Shown here: positions 51,770-61,705 of the stretch, one piece after another
Layout: every line of letters begins with the position of its first letter
Position numbering within the stretch: the first letter of the stretch is position 1
NCBI GenBank assembly: GCA_025146925.1
Contig: CP102260.1
Span: 2,283,389 to 2,347,388, forward strand
Reading direction: 5' to 3'
DNA: 64,000 bases
Origin: [Bacteroides] pectinophilus
GTDB lineage: Bacteria; Bacillota; Clostridia; Lachnospirales; Lachnospiraceae
Translations under genes and position numbers: made by a program
The notes under the pieces: model-generated
Told to the model about the DNA's origin: nothing
The model's input: only the letters and a program-made list of their open reading frames with translations
The model's database searches: none

Positions 51770-53538
51770 GCGTCCGCCTCCTCTTCACTGCTCATCCTGT
51801 ACAGCCTGCTGTATACGCCTTCACTGTCCATAAGCTCTCTGTGCGTACCCTTCTGTACAATCCTTCCTTTCTGCAGTACATATATACACTCTGCATTTTC
51901 AATCGTATTAAGCCTGTGGGCGATTGTCATAATCGTATGATTCTTTGCAAGCTCCTCCAGCGCATTTTTTATCTGTTCCTCATTCTCAACGTCAACTGAT
52001 GCTGTAGGCTCATCAAACAGAATCAGCTCTGCATTCTTAAGCAGTGCCCTTGCAATCGCTATTCTCTGCTTCTGCCCTCCTGACAGCCTGTCTCCGCGCT
52101 CTCCGGCATTTGTCGCATACCCTTCGGGCATTTTCATGATATCATCATGGATTCGTGCCTTTTTGCAGCACTCGATAATCCGGTCCATTCCAACACTCAT
52201 ATCTCCACAGGCAACATTCCATGCAATACTTTCAGGGAAAAGAAATGTATCCTGCGACACAAGTGCTATATGAGACCTCAGCTCATCATAATCATTTCTG
52301 CCCGCCTCTTCTCCAAATACATTAACCTCGCCTTTGTCAGGCTTATAGAAGCCACATATCAGCTTAAATATCGTACTTTTGCCTCCGCCAGATTCGCCGA
52401 CAATCGCTACATTCCGCCCCTTTTCTATTCTAAGATTAAAATCATCCAGCACACAGCCTGATGTGTCATACGCAAAGCTTACATTCTTAAATTCAACCGC
52501 ACACGCGCCGTTGCCTGTATCAGTTGTGCCACACATACTGTTACCGTTGCCGTCCGCCGCACTCTCTGACGGATAATCCATAATCTCCTCAAGCCTGTTC
52601 CTGGATACAAGATTAATCCTTGCATCTATAAAATAATGTGGAAGCATTCCCAGAGGCGGAACCACCCTGTCAAGAAGCAGCATAAAATATGACATTTCAC
52701 CGATTGTAATGTGTCCCGTCTGCACACGCCACAATGCAGCAATTCCAAGTATCACACACGGAGCACACTGCACTATGTCTCCCGCAACCCACGCTATCGA
52801 CGAGATTGCATTGCGCCTGTATTCAAATCCGAGAATCGTCCTGTTTGTTTTCTTTATTTTATCTTTAAAATAATCCTCAAGGTTATAGCTTTTGACTACA
52901 TTTATTCCGCTTATTGCATCATAAGCCAGCTCATTTACCTCATCATGGTACTGCGAATGCTTTCTTGTAAGCCCGGATACCTTCTCCCCGGTAAGCCTCG
53001 ACACAAGCATCATGACAGGAACCACTACAAGAAGAAGTGCTGTAAGAAGTCCATCAAGACGTGCAAGTGAAAATATTATCGTTACAATTGTAACTACAGA
53101 TGTCACAATAGTCGGAAGAATCTCCGAATAATAATCCGATATTTTGGCAACATCATCAAGGAAATTATTGAGCACCCTTCCTGAAGTATGTGTGTCAAAA
53201 TACCTATACTCAAGCTGCATAAGCTTTTTTCCGGCAGCCGCTCTGAAACCAGTCTGCATATTAGCTGCAAATATCTTAGTTGCAATGCTCTGTATATATG
53301 TAAATGCGAATCCCAGTACGACAAGAACACCCACATATATCCAGAACTGCCTGTCTATGCATTCTCCAAGATTTCCTGCAAACATGGCATCTATTGCATC
53401 CGATATCCTGTTATTGCCAAGCAGCAGCACCTTGGCTGCCAGATATGAGCACGCAAGCTCCAGCACAAACCAGCCGGAATTTTTCATAAACAGTTCCCTG
53501 AATATTGTGTTTTTCGTTCCCCTCTTCATTATGCTCAT
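51766..53538 (-). CDS. ABC exporter half-transporter A (MdlA type)
   Basis: A 590-aa ABC exporter subunit with six TM helices (about 20-320) and an ATPase domain. It shows Walker A GESGGGKST, Q-loop ALVSQDTFLFPESI, signature LSGGQKQR, DEPTASVD (Asp in place of the catalytic Glu that the partner has in DEATSAL) and the H-loop IAHRLNT. One half with a degenerate and one with a consensus catalytic site is typical of heterodimeric exporters. The gene overlaps the next by ATGA, so the subunits are co-translated. GAGGAAAG precedes the ATG. Substrate unknown; drugs, lipids or peptides are all possible. Confidence 0.92.
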   Translation of the reverse strand: MSIMKRGTKNTIFRELFMKNSGWFVLELACSYLAAKVLLLGNNRISDAIDAMFAGNLGECIDRQFWIYVGVLVVLGFAFTYIQSIATKIFAANMQTGFRAAAGKKLMQLEYRYFDTHTSGRVLNNFLDDVAKISDYYSEILPTIVTSVVTIVTIIFSLARLDGLLTALLLVVVPVMMLVSRLTGEKVSGLTRKHSQYHDEVNELAYDAISGINVVKSYNLEDYFKDKIKKTNRTILGFEYRRNAISSIAWVAGDIVQCAPCVILGIAALWRVQTGHITIGEMSYFMLLLDRVVPPLGMLPHYFIDARINLVSRNRLEEIMDYPSESAADGNGNSMCGTTDTGNGACAVEFKNVSFAYDTSGCVLDDFNLRIEKGRNVAIVGESGGGKSTIFKLICGFYKPDKGEVNVFGEEAGRNDYDELRSHIALVSQDTFLFPESIAWNVACGDMSVGMDRIIECCKKARIHDDIMKMPEGYATNAGERGDRLSGGQKQRIAIARALLKNAELILFDEPTASVDVENEEQIKNALEELAKNHTIMTIAHRLNTIENAECIYVLQKGRIVQKGTHRELMDSEGVYSRLYRMSSEEEADA

Positions 53539-53636
53539 TTTTATCTTTCCTCATTGTTTACTATTTGCTTTATTATCTGCTTTATCAGCTGCATTCCTTA
53601 TCGTGTACATATATATGTATTTTATGAATTAATCAT

Positions 53637-53849
53637 CTAATTAACCCTTATCAATGCGTTCACGCCAGCTATTATAAGCAGTATAAATGCTGCATAAGCA
53701 AATCCCGATGCAAACAGTATGACCAGCATGAGCGGTGCAAAAACAATATACATGAGAACCTTTGTAAGTCCCCATGTTGCTTTGAATGCAAGCCACAGAA
53801 CCTTTCCAACAAATCCCAACAGCATAAATGCAAATATAAGTGTTAACAT
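53637..53849 (-). CDS. Small membrane protein, unknown
   Basis: A 70-aa hydrophobic protein, MLTLIFAFMLLGFVGKVLWL and onward, with two or three TM segments separated by KATWGLTK. AGGAGGAG before ATG 53849 is an excellent ribosome site. A second open frame covers almost the same bases (53641-53910) but has no ribosome site and an implausible Cys/His/Tyr-rich product. It lies about 100 bases upstream of the ABC exporter operon on the same strand and might be transcribed with it. No family recognised. Confidence 0.72.
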   Translation of the reverse strand: MLTLIFAFMLLGFVGKVLWLAFKATWGLTKVLMYIVFAPLMLVILFASGFAYAAFILLIIAGVNALIRVN

Positions 53850-53964
53850 ATTTTTCTCCTCCTGTATCTTCCTTCTGGTTATATGATAACGCACTACATT
53901 GATAGTTCAATTAATATAAGATTAAAATCAGATTAAAGACGTACTCTCTAAAACTTTGCTTATA

Positions 53965-53999
53965 AAAAAGGGTTTCAGAAGAAATCTTCTGAAACCCTT
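53965..53999 (-). terminator. Terminator of the str operon (after tuf)
   Basis: Perfect arms AAGGGTTTCAGAAG and CTTCTGAAACCCTT with a 4-nt loop. On the minus strand it is followed by a T-run. It lies 35 bases after the tuf stop. Confidence 0.93.
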
Positions 54000-54033
54000 A
54001 AATTCACTGTATAATCAGACGGTTAACCAACGA

Positions 54034-55227
54034 TTACTCGATGATTGTAGCAACAGCACCTGAACCAACTGTACGGCCACCCTCACGAATAGCGAAACGA
54101 AGACCCTGCTCCATAGCTACTCTGTGGATAAGCTCGATTGTCATCTCTACGTTGTCACCAGGCATGCACATCTCTGTACCAGCTGGAAGCTCGCAAACAC
54201 CTGTAACATCAGTTGTTCTGAAGTAGAACTGTGGTCTGTAGTTGTTGAAGAATGGTGTATGACGGCCACCCTCGTCCTTTGTAAGAACGTAAACCTGAGC
54301 TGTAAACTTCTTATGAGGTGTGATTGAACCTGGCTTACAAAGAACCTGACCTCTTTCAATCTCATCTCTCTGAACACCACGAAGAAGAGCACCGATGTTA
54401 TCACCTGGCTCAGCCTCATCAAGGAGCTTACGGAACATCTCGATACCTGTTACAACTACCTTACGAGTCTCATCTGAAATACCAACGATTTCAACTTCCT
54501 CATTAAGGTGGAGAACACCTCTCTCAACTCTACCTGTAGCAACAGTACCACGGCCTGTGATTGAGAATACATCCTCTACTGGCATAAGGAATGGCTTATC
54601 TGTCTCTCTCTTTGGATCTGGAACATACTCATCGATTGTATGCATAAGCTCAAGAATCTTGTCGCCCCACTCGCTCTGTGGATCCTCAAGTGCCTTAAGA
54701 GCTGAACCCTGGATGATAGGTGTATCATCGCCTGGGAAGTCATACTCGTTAAGAAGCTCTCTGATCTCCATATCTACGAGCTCAAGAAGCTCTGGATCAT
54801 CAACCATATCACACTTATTCATGAATACAACAACGTAAGGAACACCAACCTGACGAGCAAGAAGGATATGCTCTCTTGTCTGAGCCATAACACCATCAGT
54901 AGCAGCAACAACAAGGATAGCAGCATCCATCTGTGCAGCACCTGTGATCATGTTCTTAACGTAGTCAGCATGTCCAGGACAGTCAACGTGTGCATAATGT
55001 CTCTTCTCTGTCTCATACTCAACGTGAGCTGAAGAAATTGTGATACCTCTTTCTCTTTCCTCTGGAGCCTTATCGATGTTCTCGAATGCAACAGCCTCAC
55101 CTGTACCAAGTCTCTCATGAAGAGTCTTTGTAATAGCAGCTGTAAGTGTAGTCTTACCATGATCTACGTGTCCAATTGTACCAATGTTACAATGTGGTTT
55201 AGTTCTCTCAAATTTAGCTTTAGCCAT
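54034..55227 (-). CDS. tuf: Elongation factor Tu
   Basis: A 397-aa GTPase delivering aminoacyl-tRNA to the ribosome. The N-terminus is [21 protein letters not shown]1 is [10 protein letters not shown], the switch region ERERGITI, G3 DCPGHADY, G4 NKCD, and the C-terminal barrel ends [13 protein letters not shown]. The open frame reads back to 55320, but AGGAGG and ATG 55227 give the canonical start. It is the last gene of the str operon. Strong codon bias matches high expression. A 173-bp gap to fusA holds two hairpins, so tuf may be partly uncoupled. Confidence 0.98.
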   Translation of the reverse strand: MAKAKFERTKPHCNIGTIGHVDHGKTTLTAAITKTLHERLGTGEAVAFENIDKAPEERERGITISSAHVEYETEKRHYAHVDCPGHADYVKNMITGAAQMDAAILVVAATDGVMAQTREHILLARQVGVPYVVVFMNKCDMVDDPELLELVDMEIRELLNEYDFPGDDTPIIQGSALKALEDPQSEWGDKILELMHTIDEYVPDPKRETDKPFLMPVEDVFSITGRGTVATGRVERGVLHLNEEVEIVGISDETRKVVVTGIEMFRKLLDEAEPGDNIGALLRGVQRDEIERGQVLCKPGSITPHKKFTAQVYVLTKDEGGRHTPFFNNYRPQFYFRTTDVTGVCELPAGTEMCMPGDNVEMTIELIHRVAMEQGLRFAIREGGRTVGSGAVATIIE

Positions 55228-55288
55228 TTTTAAAAATCCTCCTTTAATAATTAATGGCCACGACGGGCTCATTTTTAATAGGCTATAA

Positions 55289-55363
55289 CCCATTATATGG
55301 CATAATGGGCTTAATTTCAACTACTTTTTATATAGCGTACAGACAGAAAAATCTGCCTGTACG
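55289..55363 (-). other. Two hairpins in the fusA-tuf intergenic region
   Basis: CCCATTA/TAATGGG (55289-55309, 7-nt loop) and CGTACAG-type arms (55336-55363, CGTACAGACAGA with TCTGCCTGTACG, one mismatch). Neither is followed by a good minus-strand U-run. They may be RNA-processing or partial termination sites that set tuf dosage. Confidence 0.55.
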
Positions 55364-55400
55364 TTAATAAACAATAATCAGGATTCAGCAATGCCGCAAA

Positions 55401-57518
55401 TTACTTTGCGTGAGCGCTGATAACCTTATCCTGAACAGACTTTGGAGCCTGCTCATACTTATCAAAGAACATTGAGTAGTTACCACGACCCTGTGTCTTT
55501 GAACGAAGGTCTGTAGCATATCCGAACATCTCTGAAAGTGGAACGTAAGCCTTAACCATCTTACCACCACCAACATCTTCCATACCCTCAACACGGCCTC
55601 TACGAGAGTTAACATCACCTATTACATCGCCCATGTATTCCTCAGGCATAGTAATCTCAACTTTCATGATAGGCTCTAAGAGTGCAGGAGCTGCCTTAGC
55701 CATAGCATCCTTGAATGCCATAGATCCGGCGATGTGGAATGCCATCTCTGATGAATCGACTTCATGATATGAACCATCGTATACAGTAGCCTTGATACCA
55801 AGTACCGGGAATCCGGCAAGGATACCAGCCTGTGAAGCCTCTTCGATACCTTCGCCAACAGCCGGGATGTATTCCTTAGGAATTGAACCACCAACAACCT
55901 CTGAAACGAACTCGAATGTCTTCTCGCCGTTAGGATCTGTAGGCTCAAATCTAACCTTACAATGTCCGTACTGTCCACGACCACCTGACTGCTTAGCATA
56001 CTTACTGTCGACATCAACTGCCTTAGTGAAGCATTCCTTGTAAGCAACCTGTGGGGCACCTACGTTAGCCTCTACGTGGAACTCACGAAGAAGTCTGTCT
56101 ACGATAATATCAAGATGAAGTTCACCCATACCGGCAATGATTGTCTGGCCTGTTTCCTTATCTGTATGAGCTCTGAATGTAGGATCCTCTTCAGCAAGCT
56201 TTGCTAAAGCCTCACCCATCTTACCCTGGTCATTCTTAGTCTTTGGCTCGATAGCAAGTTCGATAACCGGCTCTGGGAACTCCATAGACTCAAGGATTAC
56301 AGGATGCTGCTCATCACAGATTGTATCACCTGTTGCTGTAAACTTAAGACCTACAGCTGCTGCGATATCACCTGAGTAAACCTTATCGATTTCTTTTCTG
56401 TTGTTGGCATGCATCTGAAGGATACGTCCAACTCTTTCCTTCTTGTTCTTTGTTGCGTTAAGAACATAAGAACCTGCATTCAGTGTACCGGAGTAAACTC
56501 TGAAGAATGCTAACTTACCTACGAATGGGTCCGTCATAATCTTGAATGCAAGAGCTGAGAATGGCTCATCATCTGAAGACTTAACAGATACTTCATTACC
56601 ATCCTCGTCAACACCATTGATATCCGGGATATCTGTTGGAGCCGGCATGTACTCAAGTACTGCATCAAGGAGCTTCTGAACGCCCTTATTCTTATAAGCT
56701 GTACCGCAGAGGCAAGGGATTGCATCACCAGCGATAGTAGCCTTTCTTAATGTCTTCTTAAGCTGCTCTACTGTTGGCTCCTCACCCTCAAGATACTTCT
56801 CCATAAGGTCATCATCGAACTCAACAATCTGCTCTACCATCTTGTCATGATACTCCTGAGCCTGATCCTTAAGATCATCAGGAATCTCACCAACCTGGAT
56901 GTCATCGCCCTTATCTCCGTTGAAGATATAAGCCTGCATCTCGAATAAGTCTACGATACCCTGGAAGTAATCTTCCTTACCGATAGGAATCTGGATAAGG
57001 ACAGGATTCTTACCAAGCTTTGAAATAAGCTGGTCACATGAACCAAAGAAGTCAGCACCAAGCTTATCCATCTTGTTCATGAAAGCCATACGTGGAACAT
57101 TGTACTTATCAGCCTGACGCCATACGTTCTCTGACTGTGGCTCAACACCGTTCTGTGCATCGAATACACCAACAGCGCCGTCAAGTACTCTAAGTGAACG
57201 CTCAACCTCAACAGTGAAGTCTACGTGTCCAGGAGTATCAATGATATTGATACGGTATTCTGGAGCTCCAGCTTTCTTCTTGCCATTCTCCTCAAGAGTC
57301 CAATGACATGTTGTAGCGGCTGATGTGATTGTGATACCTCTTTCCTGCTCCTGGGCCATCCAGTCCATTGTTGCAGTACCGTCATGAGTATCACCGATTT
57401 TATGATTAACACCAGTATAATAAAGGATACGCTCTGTTAATGTTGTCTTACCAGCATCGATATGAGCCATGATACCAATATTTCTGGTTCTCTCTAATGG
57501 ATATTCTCTTCCAGCCAT
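55401..57518 (-). CDS. fusA: Elongation factor G
   Basis: A 705-aa translocation GTPase. G1 is [13 protein letters not shown], the switch region ERGITI, G3 [21 protein letters not shown], and G4 NKMDK. Domain IV has [15 protein letters not shown]. The C-terminal domain V includes [20 protein letters not shown] and ends with [11 protein letters not shown]-like [20 protein letters not shown]. It matches the housekeeping fusA (not a tetracycline-protection paralogue) by its str-operon context. GAGAGGAAA precedes the ATG. Confidence 0.98.
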   Translation of the reverse strand: MAGREYPLERTRNIGIMAHIDAGKTTLTERILYYTGVNHKIGDTHDGTATMDWMAQEQERGITITSAATTCHWTLEENGKKKAGAPEYRINIIDTPGHVDFTVEVERSLRVLDGAVGVFDAQNGVEPQSENVWRQADKYNVPRMAFMNKMDKLGADFFGSCDQLISKLGKNPVLIQIPIGKEDYFQGIVDLFEMQAYIFNGDKGDDIQVGEIPDDLKDQAQEYHDKMVEQIVEFDDDLMEKYLEGEEPTVEQLKKTLRKATIAGDAIPCLCGTAYKNKGVQKLLDAVLEYMPAPTDIPDINGVDEDGNEVSVKSSDDEPFSALAFKIMTDPFVGKLAFFRVYSGTLNAGSYVLNATKNKKERVGRILQMHANNRKEIDKVYSGDIAAAVGLKFTATGDTICDEQHPVILESMEFPEPVIELAIEPKTKNDQGKMGEALAKLAEEDPTFRAHTDKETGQTIIAGMGELHLDIIVDRLLREFHVEANVGAPQVAYKECFTKAVDVDSKYAKQSGGRGQYGHCKVRFEPTDPNGEKTFEFVSEVVGGSIPKEYIPAVGEGIEEASQAGILAGFPVLGIKATVYDGSYHEVDSSEMAFHIAGSMAFKDAMAKAAPALLEPIMKVEITMPEEYMGDVIGDVNSRRGRVEGMEDVGGGKMVKAYVPLSEMFGYATDLRSKTQGRGNYSMFFDKYEQAPKSVQDKVISAHAK

Positions 57519-57568
57519 TGTTTTTCCTCTCTTATATAATGGGGATTCAATTGAATCTCTATAGATAA

Positions 57569-58039
57569 TTAGAATCTATAGTGAGCAAATGCCTTATTAG
57601 CATCTGCCATTCTGTGCATTTCTTCCTTCCTCTTTACTGATGCTCCTGTGTTACCAGCTGCATCGAGGATCTCGTTAGCGAGACGCTCTTCCATAGTCTT
57701 CTCGCCTCTTGCACGTGAAAATGTTGTTAACCAACGAAGTGCTAAAGTCTGTCTTCTCTCAGGCTTTACTTCGATTGGAACCTGATATGTTGCACCACCG
57801 ATACGTCTAGCCTTAACTTCAAGAACTGGCATGATGTTGTTCATAGCCTCCTCGAATACCTCTAAAGCTGGGCGGTCAGTCTTAGCTGCAACCCTGTCAA
57901 ATGCTCCGTATACAATCTTCTGAGCGATACTCTTCTTACCATCAAGCATAATGTTGTTGACAAGCTTAGTAACCACCTTGTTATTGTAAATAGGATCTGC
58001 TAATACATCTCTTTTCTGAGTATGTCCTTTACGTGGCAC
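57569..58039 (-). CDS. rpsG: 30S ribosomal protein S7
   Basis: A 156-aa primary 16S rRNA-binding protein organising the 3' head domain. The sequence [31 protein letters not shown] and [15 protein letters not shown] is canonical. The ORF can be read from 58081, but AAGGAGGGA six bases before GTG 58039 gives the standard 156-residue protein, so a GTG start is used. It is the second gene of the str operon. The 208-bp gap after rpsL contains a structured leader candidate, where S7 feedback regulation would be expected. Confidence 0.98.
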   Translation of the reverse strand: MPRKGHTQKRDVLADPIYNNKVVTKLVNNIMLDGKKSIAQKIVYGAFDRVAAKTDRPALEVFEEAMNNIMPVLEVKARRIGGATYQVPIEVKPERRQTLALRWLTTFSRARGEKTMEERLANEILDAAGNTGASVKRKEEMHRMADANKAFAHYRF

Positions 58040-58217
58040 GGTTCTTCCCTCCTTAATAATAATTAATTCATCGGTACTCACAATTATCTTGGCCTTTTTC
58101 CACTGCGGGATAATCGGCTTGTGTTCGTGCTCGGCTCTATATTAAACCTGCAACCTCAGGATTCAATCTAATTCCGGCACTTAACGTAATTTTGTGAATA
58201 AATATTAAATTACCTAA

Positions 58218-58245
58218 TGTGACTTATGTCACAAGCAAGCGCTTG
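58218..58245 (-). promoter_or_regulatory. Palindromic segment between rpsL and rpsG
   Basis: TGTGAC-TTAT-GTCACA (58218-58233) and the palindrome CAAGCGCTTG (58236-58245) sit just after the rpsL stop in a long (208 bp) intergenic region of an otherwise tight operon. A role in S7 autoregulation or processing is inferred from position only. Confidence 0.35.
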
Positions 58246-58247
58246 AA

Positions 58248-58667
58248 TTACTTAGCGTCCTTAGGTCTCTTGGCACCGTACTTAGAACGGGCCTGTCTTC
58301 TCTTAGCAACACCAGCTGTATCAAGTGTACCTCTGATGATGTGGTATCTTGTACCTGGAAGGTCCTTTACACGACCACCACGGATAAGAACAACGCTATG
58401 CTCCTGAAGGTTGTGACCTTCACCTGGGATGTAGCTTGTTACTTCGATACCGTTAGAAAGACGTACTCTGGCAATCTTTCTAAGAGCTGAGTTAGGCTTC
58501 TTAGGAGTTGCTGTCTTAACAGCTGTACATACACCTCTCTTCTGTGGAGCAGAGATATCTGTAGCCTTCTTCTTAAGAGAGTTATATCCCTTCTGAAGAG
58601 CAGGAGCTGTTGACTTCTTAACAGATGTCTGACGACCATTTCTTACTAACTGATTAAATGTAGGCAT
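58248..58667 (-). CDS. rpsL: 30S ribosomal protein S12
   Basis: A 139-aa decoding-centre protein. [58 protein letters not shown] and [12 protein letters not shown] are all canonical. The Lys residues at the streptomycin-sensitive positions are present in the unmutated form ([11 protein letters not shown]; the second site reads [10 protein letters not shown]), so no streptomycin-resistance substitution is seen. GGGAGGTG precedes the ATG. First gene of the str operon. Confidence 0.98.
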   Translation of the reverse strand: MPTFNQLVRNGRQTSVKKSTAPALQKGYNSLKKKATDISAPQKRGVCTAVKTATPKKPNSALRKIARVRLSNGIEVTSYIPGEGHNLQEHSVVLIRGGRVKDLPGTRYHIIRGTLDTAGVAKRRQARSKYGAKRPKDAK

Positions 58668-58762
58668 TCTTTTTTCACCTCCCGGAATTAGAATAAAAAC
58701 TGTGGTTGCTATTATTCATTGCCCAAATTATAATGAATAAACAGTCCAGTGCTCTATGGCAC

Positions 58763-58797
58763 AAAAAAATTAAGCGCCCAAAACTGCACGCTTAATT
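58763..58797 (-). terminator. Terminator of the trp transporter operon, abutting the str start site
   Basis: Minus strand ATTAAGCG (58797-58790) pairs with CGCTTAAT (58776-58769), followed by TTTTTT (58768-58763). It lies about 80 bases after the trpZ stop. Its 5' arm begins immediately after the str -10 box. Confidence 0.82.
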
Positions 58798-58826
58798 ATT
58801 ATATAAATATATTATGTCTATGTCAA
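58798..58826 (-). promoter_or_regulatory. Strong promoter of the str operon
   Basis: TTGACA (58826-58821), 17-bp spacer, TATAAT (58803-58798): exact consensus on the minus strand. Expected start near 58791, inside the terminator's left arm. Confidence 0.92.
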
Positions 58827-58875
58827 GCATTTTTTATCAATCAAAAAGCTGTCATTTAATAATTTTTTAAGACCT

Positions 58876-59715
58876 TTATCTGGTAAGCAGCATCCTGTCA
58901 TTATCAAAATCCTGTCTTGTTTTTGCGGAATACATCTTAAGCAGATCATCAAGAGACATTGCCTTACGGCTTTGCTCATCAATATCAAGAATGATATTGC
59001 CCGAATCCATCATAATCGTCCTGTTGCCCGTCTCCATTGCAGACTTAAGATTATGCGTAATCATCATTGTTGTAAGGTTATATTTTTTTACAACATTCTG
59101 TGTAATCTCCATAACCTTTTCTGCAGTTGCAGGGTCAAGCGCCGCAGTATGCTCATCAAGAAGGAGTACCTTAGGAGGTACCAGTGTACACATAAGAAGT
59201 GTCACTACCTGTCTCTGTCCTCCTGACAGCAGCCCGACTTTTGTCTTCATCCTGTCTTCAAGCCCCATGCCAAAATCGGCGAGTGCATTGCGGAAGAATT
59301 CTTTATCCTTTTTATTAAGTGCAAATCCAAGCCCCGGTTTGCCTGCTCTTGAATACGCAAGCGCAATATTCTCTTCAATTGTCATTCCCGGTGCAGTGCC
59401 CTTCATAGGATCCTGGAACACACGCCCTATAACATGTGAGCGTTTATGTTCCTTCATATATGTAATATCATCACCATCAAGAATAATCGAACCGGAATCA
59501 AGTAAAAATGTTCCGCATATTGCATTAAATAATGTTGACTTGCCTGCTCCGTTAGAACCGACTATAGTTACAAAATCACCTTTATTCAGTGTAAGGTTGA
59601 GGCTGTCAAGTGCAACATGTTCATTAGGTGTTCCCTTGGCAAACACCTTAACTGCGCTGTTTATCTTCAGCATTGCATTGTCTGTCACCGCATTATCAGT
59701 CATTGCTTTTCCCAT
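58876..59715 (-). CDS. trpZ: Tryptophan ABC transporter, ATP-binding subunit
   Basis: A 279-aa ABC ATPase of the TrpZ/YkoD-like group for ABC_sub_bind systems. Walker A is GSNGAGKSTLFNAI, the Q-loop region GRVFQDPMKGTAPGMTIEEN, signature LSGGQRQVVTL, Walker B VLLLDEHTAALDP (His after Glu instead of the usual Pro) and H-loop ITHNL. ATG 59715 lies one base after the permease stop, with GGGAGGAC upstream; the longer in-frame start at 59793 is rejected. Substrate assignment comes from the Trp T-box that leads the operon. Confidence 0.9.
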   Translation of the reverse strand: MGKAMTDNAVTDNAMLKINSAVKVFAKGTPNEHVALDSLNLTLNKGDFVTIVGSNGAGKSTLFNAICGTFLLDSGSIILDGDDITYMKEHKRSHVIGRVFQDPMKGTAPGMTIEENIALAYSRAGKPGLGFALNKKDKEFFRNALADFGMGLEDRMKTKVGLLSGGQRQVVTLLMCTLVPPKVLLLDEHTAALDPATAEKVMEITQNVVKKYNLTTMMITHNLKSAMETGNRTIMMDSGNIILDIDEQSRKAMSLDDLLKMYSAKTRQDFDNDRMLLTR

Positions 59716-59716
59716 G

Positions 59717-60616
59717 TTACCTGCGTCCTCCCATTCTTGTTCTGTACATTCCGATATACTGTTTGATTGCCGGTATTGAAAGTGCAATTGCAACTATCAC
59801 TGCTGACAGGAACTTAAGCATGTATGCAGGGAATATACTTGATTTTATTGCAAATGCAATTATAAATCTGTATATTACGGCGCCGAATACAGAGCAGATG
59901 ATTCCTGCTGTTATATTTCTTCTGCCGCCGAATACCTCACCGATTATTACCGATGCAAGACCTACAACCAGGATTCCCACACCCGAATTAATATCCGCAT
60001 AACCCTGATACTGTGCAAGCAGCCCACCGGCTGCCGCTATGCAGGCATTGGCGATTGCAAGTGCAAGAACCTTGGTCATATCTGCATTTATCGAAGATGC
60101 CCTTACCATGTCTTCATTGTCTCCCGTTGCCCTTATGCATAACCCGAGACGTGTTCTGAAGAATAATATCAGAATCAGGCTGAATACTACCGCAAATACT
60201 GCCGGAATTATAATCTTTACAGCATCCCTTGAAAGCCCCGGAAACATCTTATAAGCTATTCTGAATATTGTATCTGCCTTGATGAGACTTAAGTTGGAGC
60301 TTTCTCCCATTATCATGATATTTATCGAGTAGAGACCGCTCATTGTAAGGATTCCTGATAATACCGGATGTATCATAAGCTTTGTCTGTAAAAATCCCGT
60401 AACAACTCCTGCAAGAGCTCCGGCTGCCATTCCGAGAAGTATTCCTATTACCGGATGGCCTGCTATTGACAGAACCGCTGACACGGTAAGTCCCAGTGTG
60501 AAGCTTCCTTCAGCCGTAAGATCCGGTATATTCATTATTCTGAAAACTATGTATATTCCTATCGCCAGCAGACCATATATAAGTCCAAGCTGGAGTGAGC
60601 CTAACACTAAGACCAT
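59717..60616 (-). CDS. trpY: Tryptophan ABC transporter, permease subunit
   Basis: A 299-aa BPD_transp_2-type permease (branched-chain/ribose fold) with 8-10 TM helices. It starts GSLQLGLIYGLLAIGIYIVF and contains RIMNIPDLTAEGSFTLG, then LSGILTMSGLYSINIMIMG and RTRLGLCIRATGDNEDMVRA, the coupling-helix region facing the ATPase. It lies 30 bases after trpX and is followed directly by trpZ. This group of permeases pairs with TrpX-type binding proteins. The C-terminus is basic (RTRMGGRR). Confidence 0.9.
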   Translation of the reverse strand: MVLVLGSLQLGLIYGLLAIGIYIVFRIMNIPDLTAEGSFTLGLTVSAVLSIAGHPVIGILLGMAAGALAGVVTGFLQTKLMIHPVLSGILTMSGLYSINIMIMGESSNLSLIKADTIFRIAYKMFPGLSRDAVKIIIPAVFAVVFSLILILFFRTRLGLCIRATGDNEDMVRASSINADMTKVLALAIANACIAAAGGLLAQYQGYADINSGVGILVVGLASVIIGEVFGGRRNITAGIICSVFGAVIYRFIIAFAIKSSIFPAYMLKFLSAVIVAIALSIPAIKQYIGMYRTRMGGRR

Positions 60617-60646
60617 TGCGTGCCTCCCAATTCAAAATCGTATTAA

Positions 60647-61645
60647 TTACTTTGCATCTGTTATAAGCTGTGCTGTTGACTTAACGCTGTCAGGTATTGT
60701 GACACCGAGTGCTTCCATTGTGTTCTGGTTGATTACAGTTCCTGATGCAGGAACTACTACCGAAGGAACATCTGCGACCTTCCTGCCTCCAAGAATCTCA
60801 ACTGCCATGTCTGCACTCTGTGAACCAATCTGCTTATCATTCATAGCTACTGTTGCAAATGCACCTGACTGCACTGTTGTTGCGCTGCATGCATATACAG
60901 GAATCTTATTTTTTCTTGTTATCTCTGTAATCTGTGCCATACCTGACTGAACAACACTATCATTAGGTACAAAGATTGCATCAACGCTTCCTACAAGACT
61001 TTCTGCTGCCTGCTGAATCTCTGACGAATTAGTTACTACAGCCTCAACATACTTAAGTCCCTTGCCGTCAAGGTAAGACTTTGCATCTTTAACTGTATTT
61101 ACTGAGTTAACCTCACCGGTGTTATATATAAGGCCATATGTCTTATTACCCGGTGTGAGTGAATCGCTGAGATTAAATATATCGCTTACAGGGATTGCAT
61201 TAGATGTACCTGTTGCATTCTTATCAGGCTTTTCCATGTTGCTTGTCACACCCGCTGCCACAGGAGCAGATACAGAGATGAATACTACAGGGATATCTGA
61301 ATCCATATTAACCATAGCCTGAGTTGCCGGAGTTGCAATTGTTGCTACAAGATCCATTCTGCTGTCAACCATCTCCTGGCAGATTGTATTAAGTGTTGCC
61401 GTATCACCCTGCGCGCTCTTAACAACTATGTCGCACTTATCTTCTGTGTATCCCTTGGCACGGAGCTCCTCGATGAATCCGTCCTTCATATCGTTAAATG
61501 CGCCATTCTCGATAAGCTGTATTACGCCAACCTTAATCTTGCCGCTGCTCTTCTCTGAACTGCTGCCACATGCCGCCATTCCTGTTGCCATAACTGCTGC
61601 GAGCATCATACATGCTGCCTTCTTAAACATCTTTCCAAGTCTCAT
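60647..61645 (-). CDS. trpX: Tryptophan ABC transporter, substrate-binding lipoprotein
   Basis: A 332-aa lipoprotein of the ABC_sub_bind family. The signal peptide ends in the lipobox ATGMAAC, followed by a Ser/Lys linker and a two-lobed periplasmic-binding fold (KVGVIQLIENGAFNDMKDGF, ATPATQAM, VFISVSAPVAAGV, VDAIFVPNDSVV, AVAMNDKQIG-like ATVAMNDKQIG). The family includes TrpX, long predicted as a T-box-controlled tryptophan-binding protein. The Trp specifier codon (TGG) in the leader supports that. AAAGGGAGA before ATG 61645 sets the start. First gene of the operon. Confidence 0.92.
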   Translation of the reverse strand: MRLGKMFKKAACMMLAAVMATGMAACGSSSEKSSGKIKVGVIQLIENGAFNDMKDGFIEELRAKGYTEDKCDIVVKSAQGDTATLNTICQEMVDSRMDLVATIATPATQAMVNMDSDIPVVFISVSAPVAAGVTSNMEKPDKNATGTSNAIPVSDIFNLSDSLTPGNKTYGLIYNTGEVNSVNTVKDAKSYLDGKGLKYVEAVVTNSSEIQQAAESLVGSVDAIFVPNDSVVQSGMAQITEITRKNKIPVYACSATTVQSGAFATVAMNDKQIGSQSADMAVEILGGRKVADVPSVVVPASGTVINQNTMEALGVTIPDSVKSTAQLITDAK

Positions 61646-61705
61646 AATTTTTCTCCCTTTCAATTATAAATTTTTACCACAAGATATAGAATCAGTCGTT
61701 GCATT

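Noticed and set aside
53641-53910. An 89-codon frame overlapping the small membrane protein
   Set aside because: It has no ribosome site and a Cys/His/Tyr-rich, unlikely product. The other frame has AGGAGGAG and a clear membrane protein.
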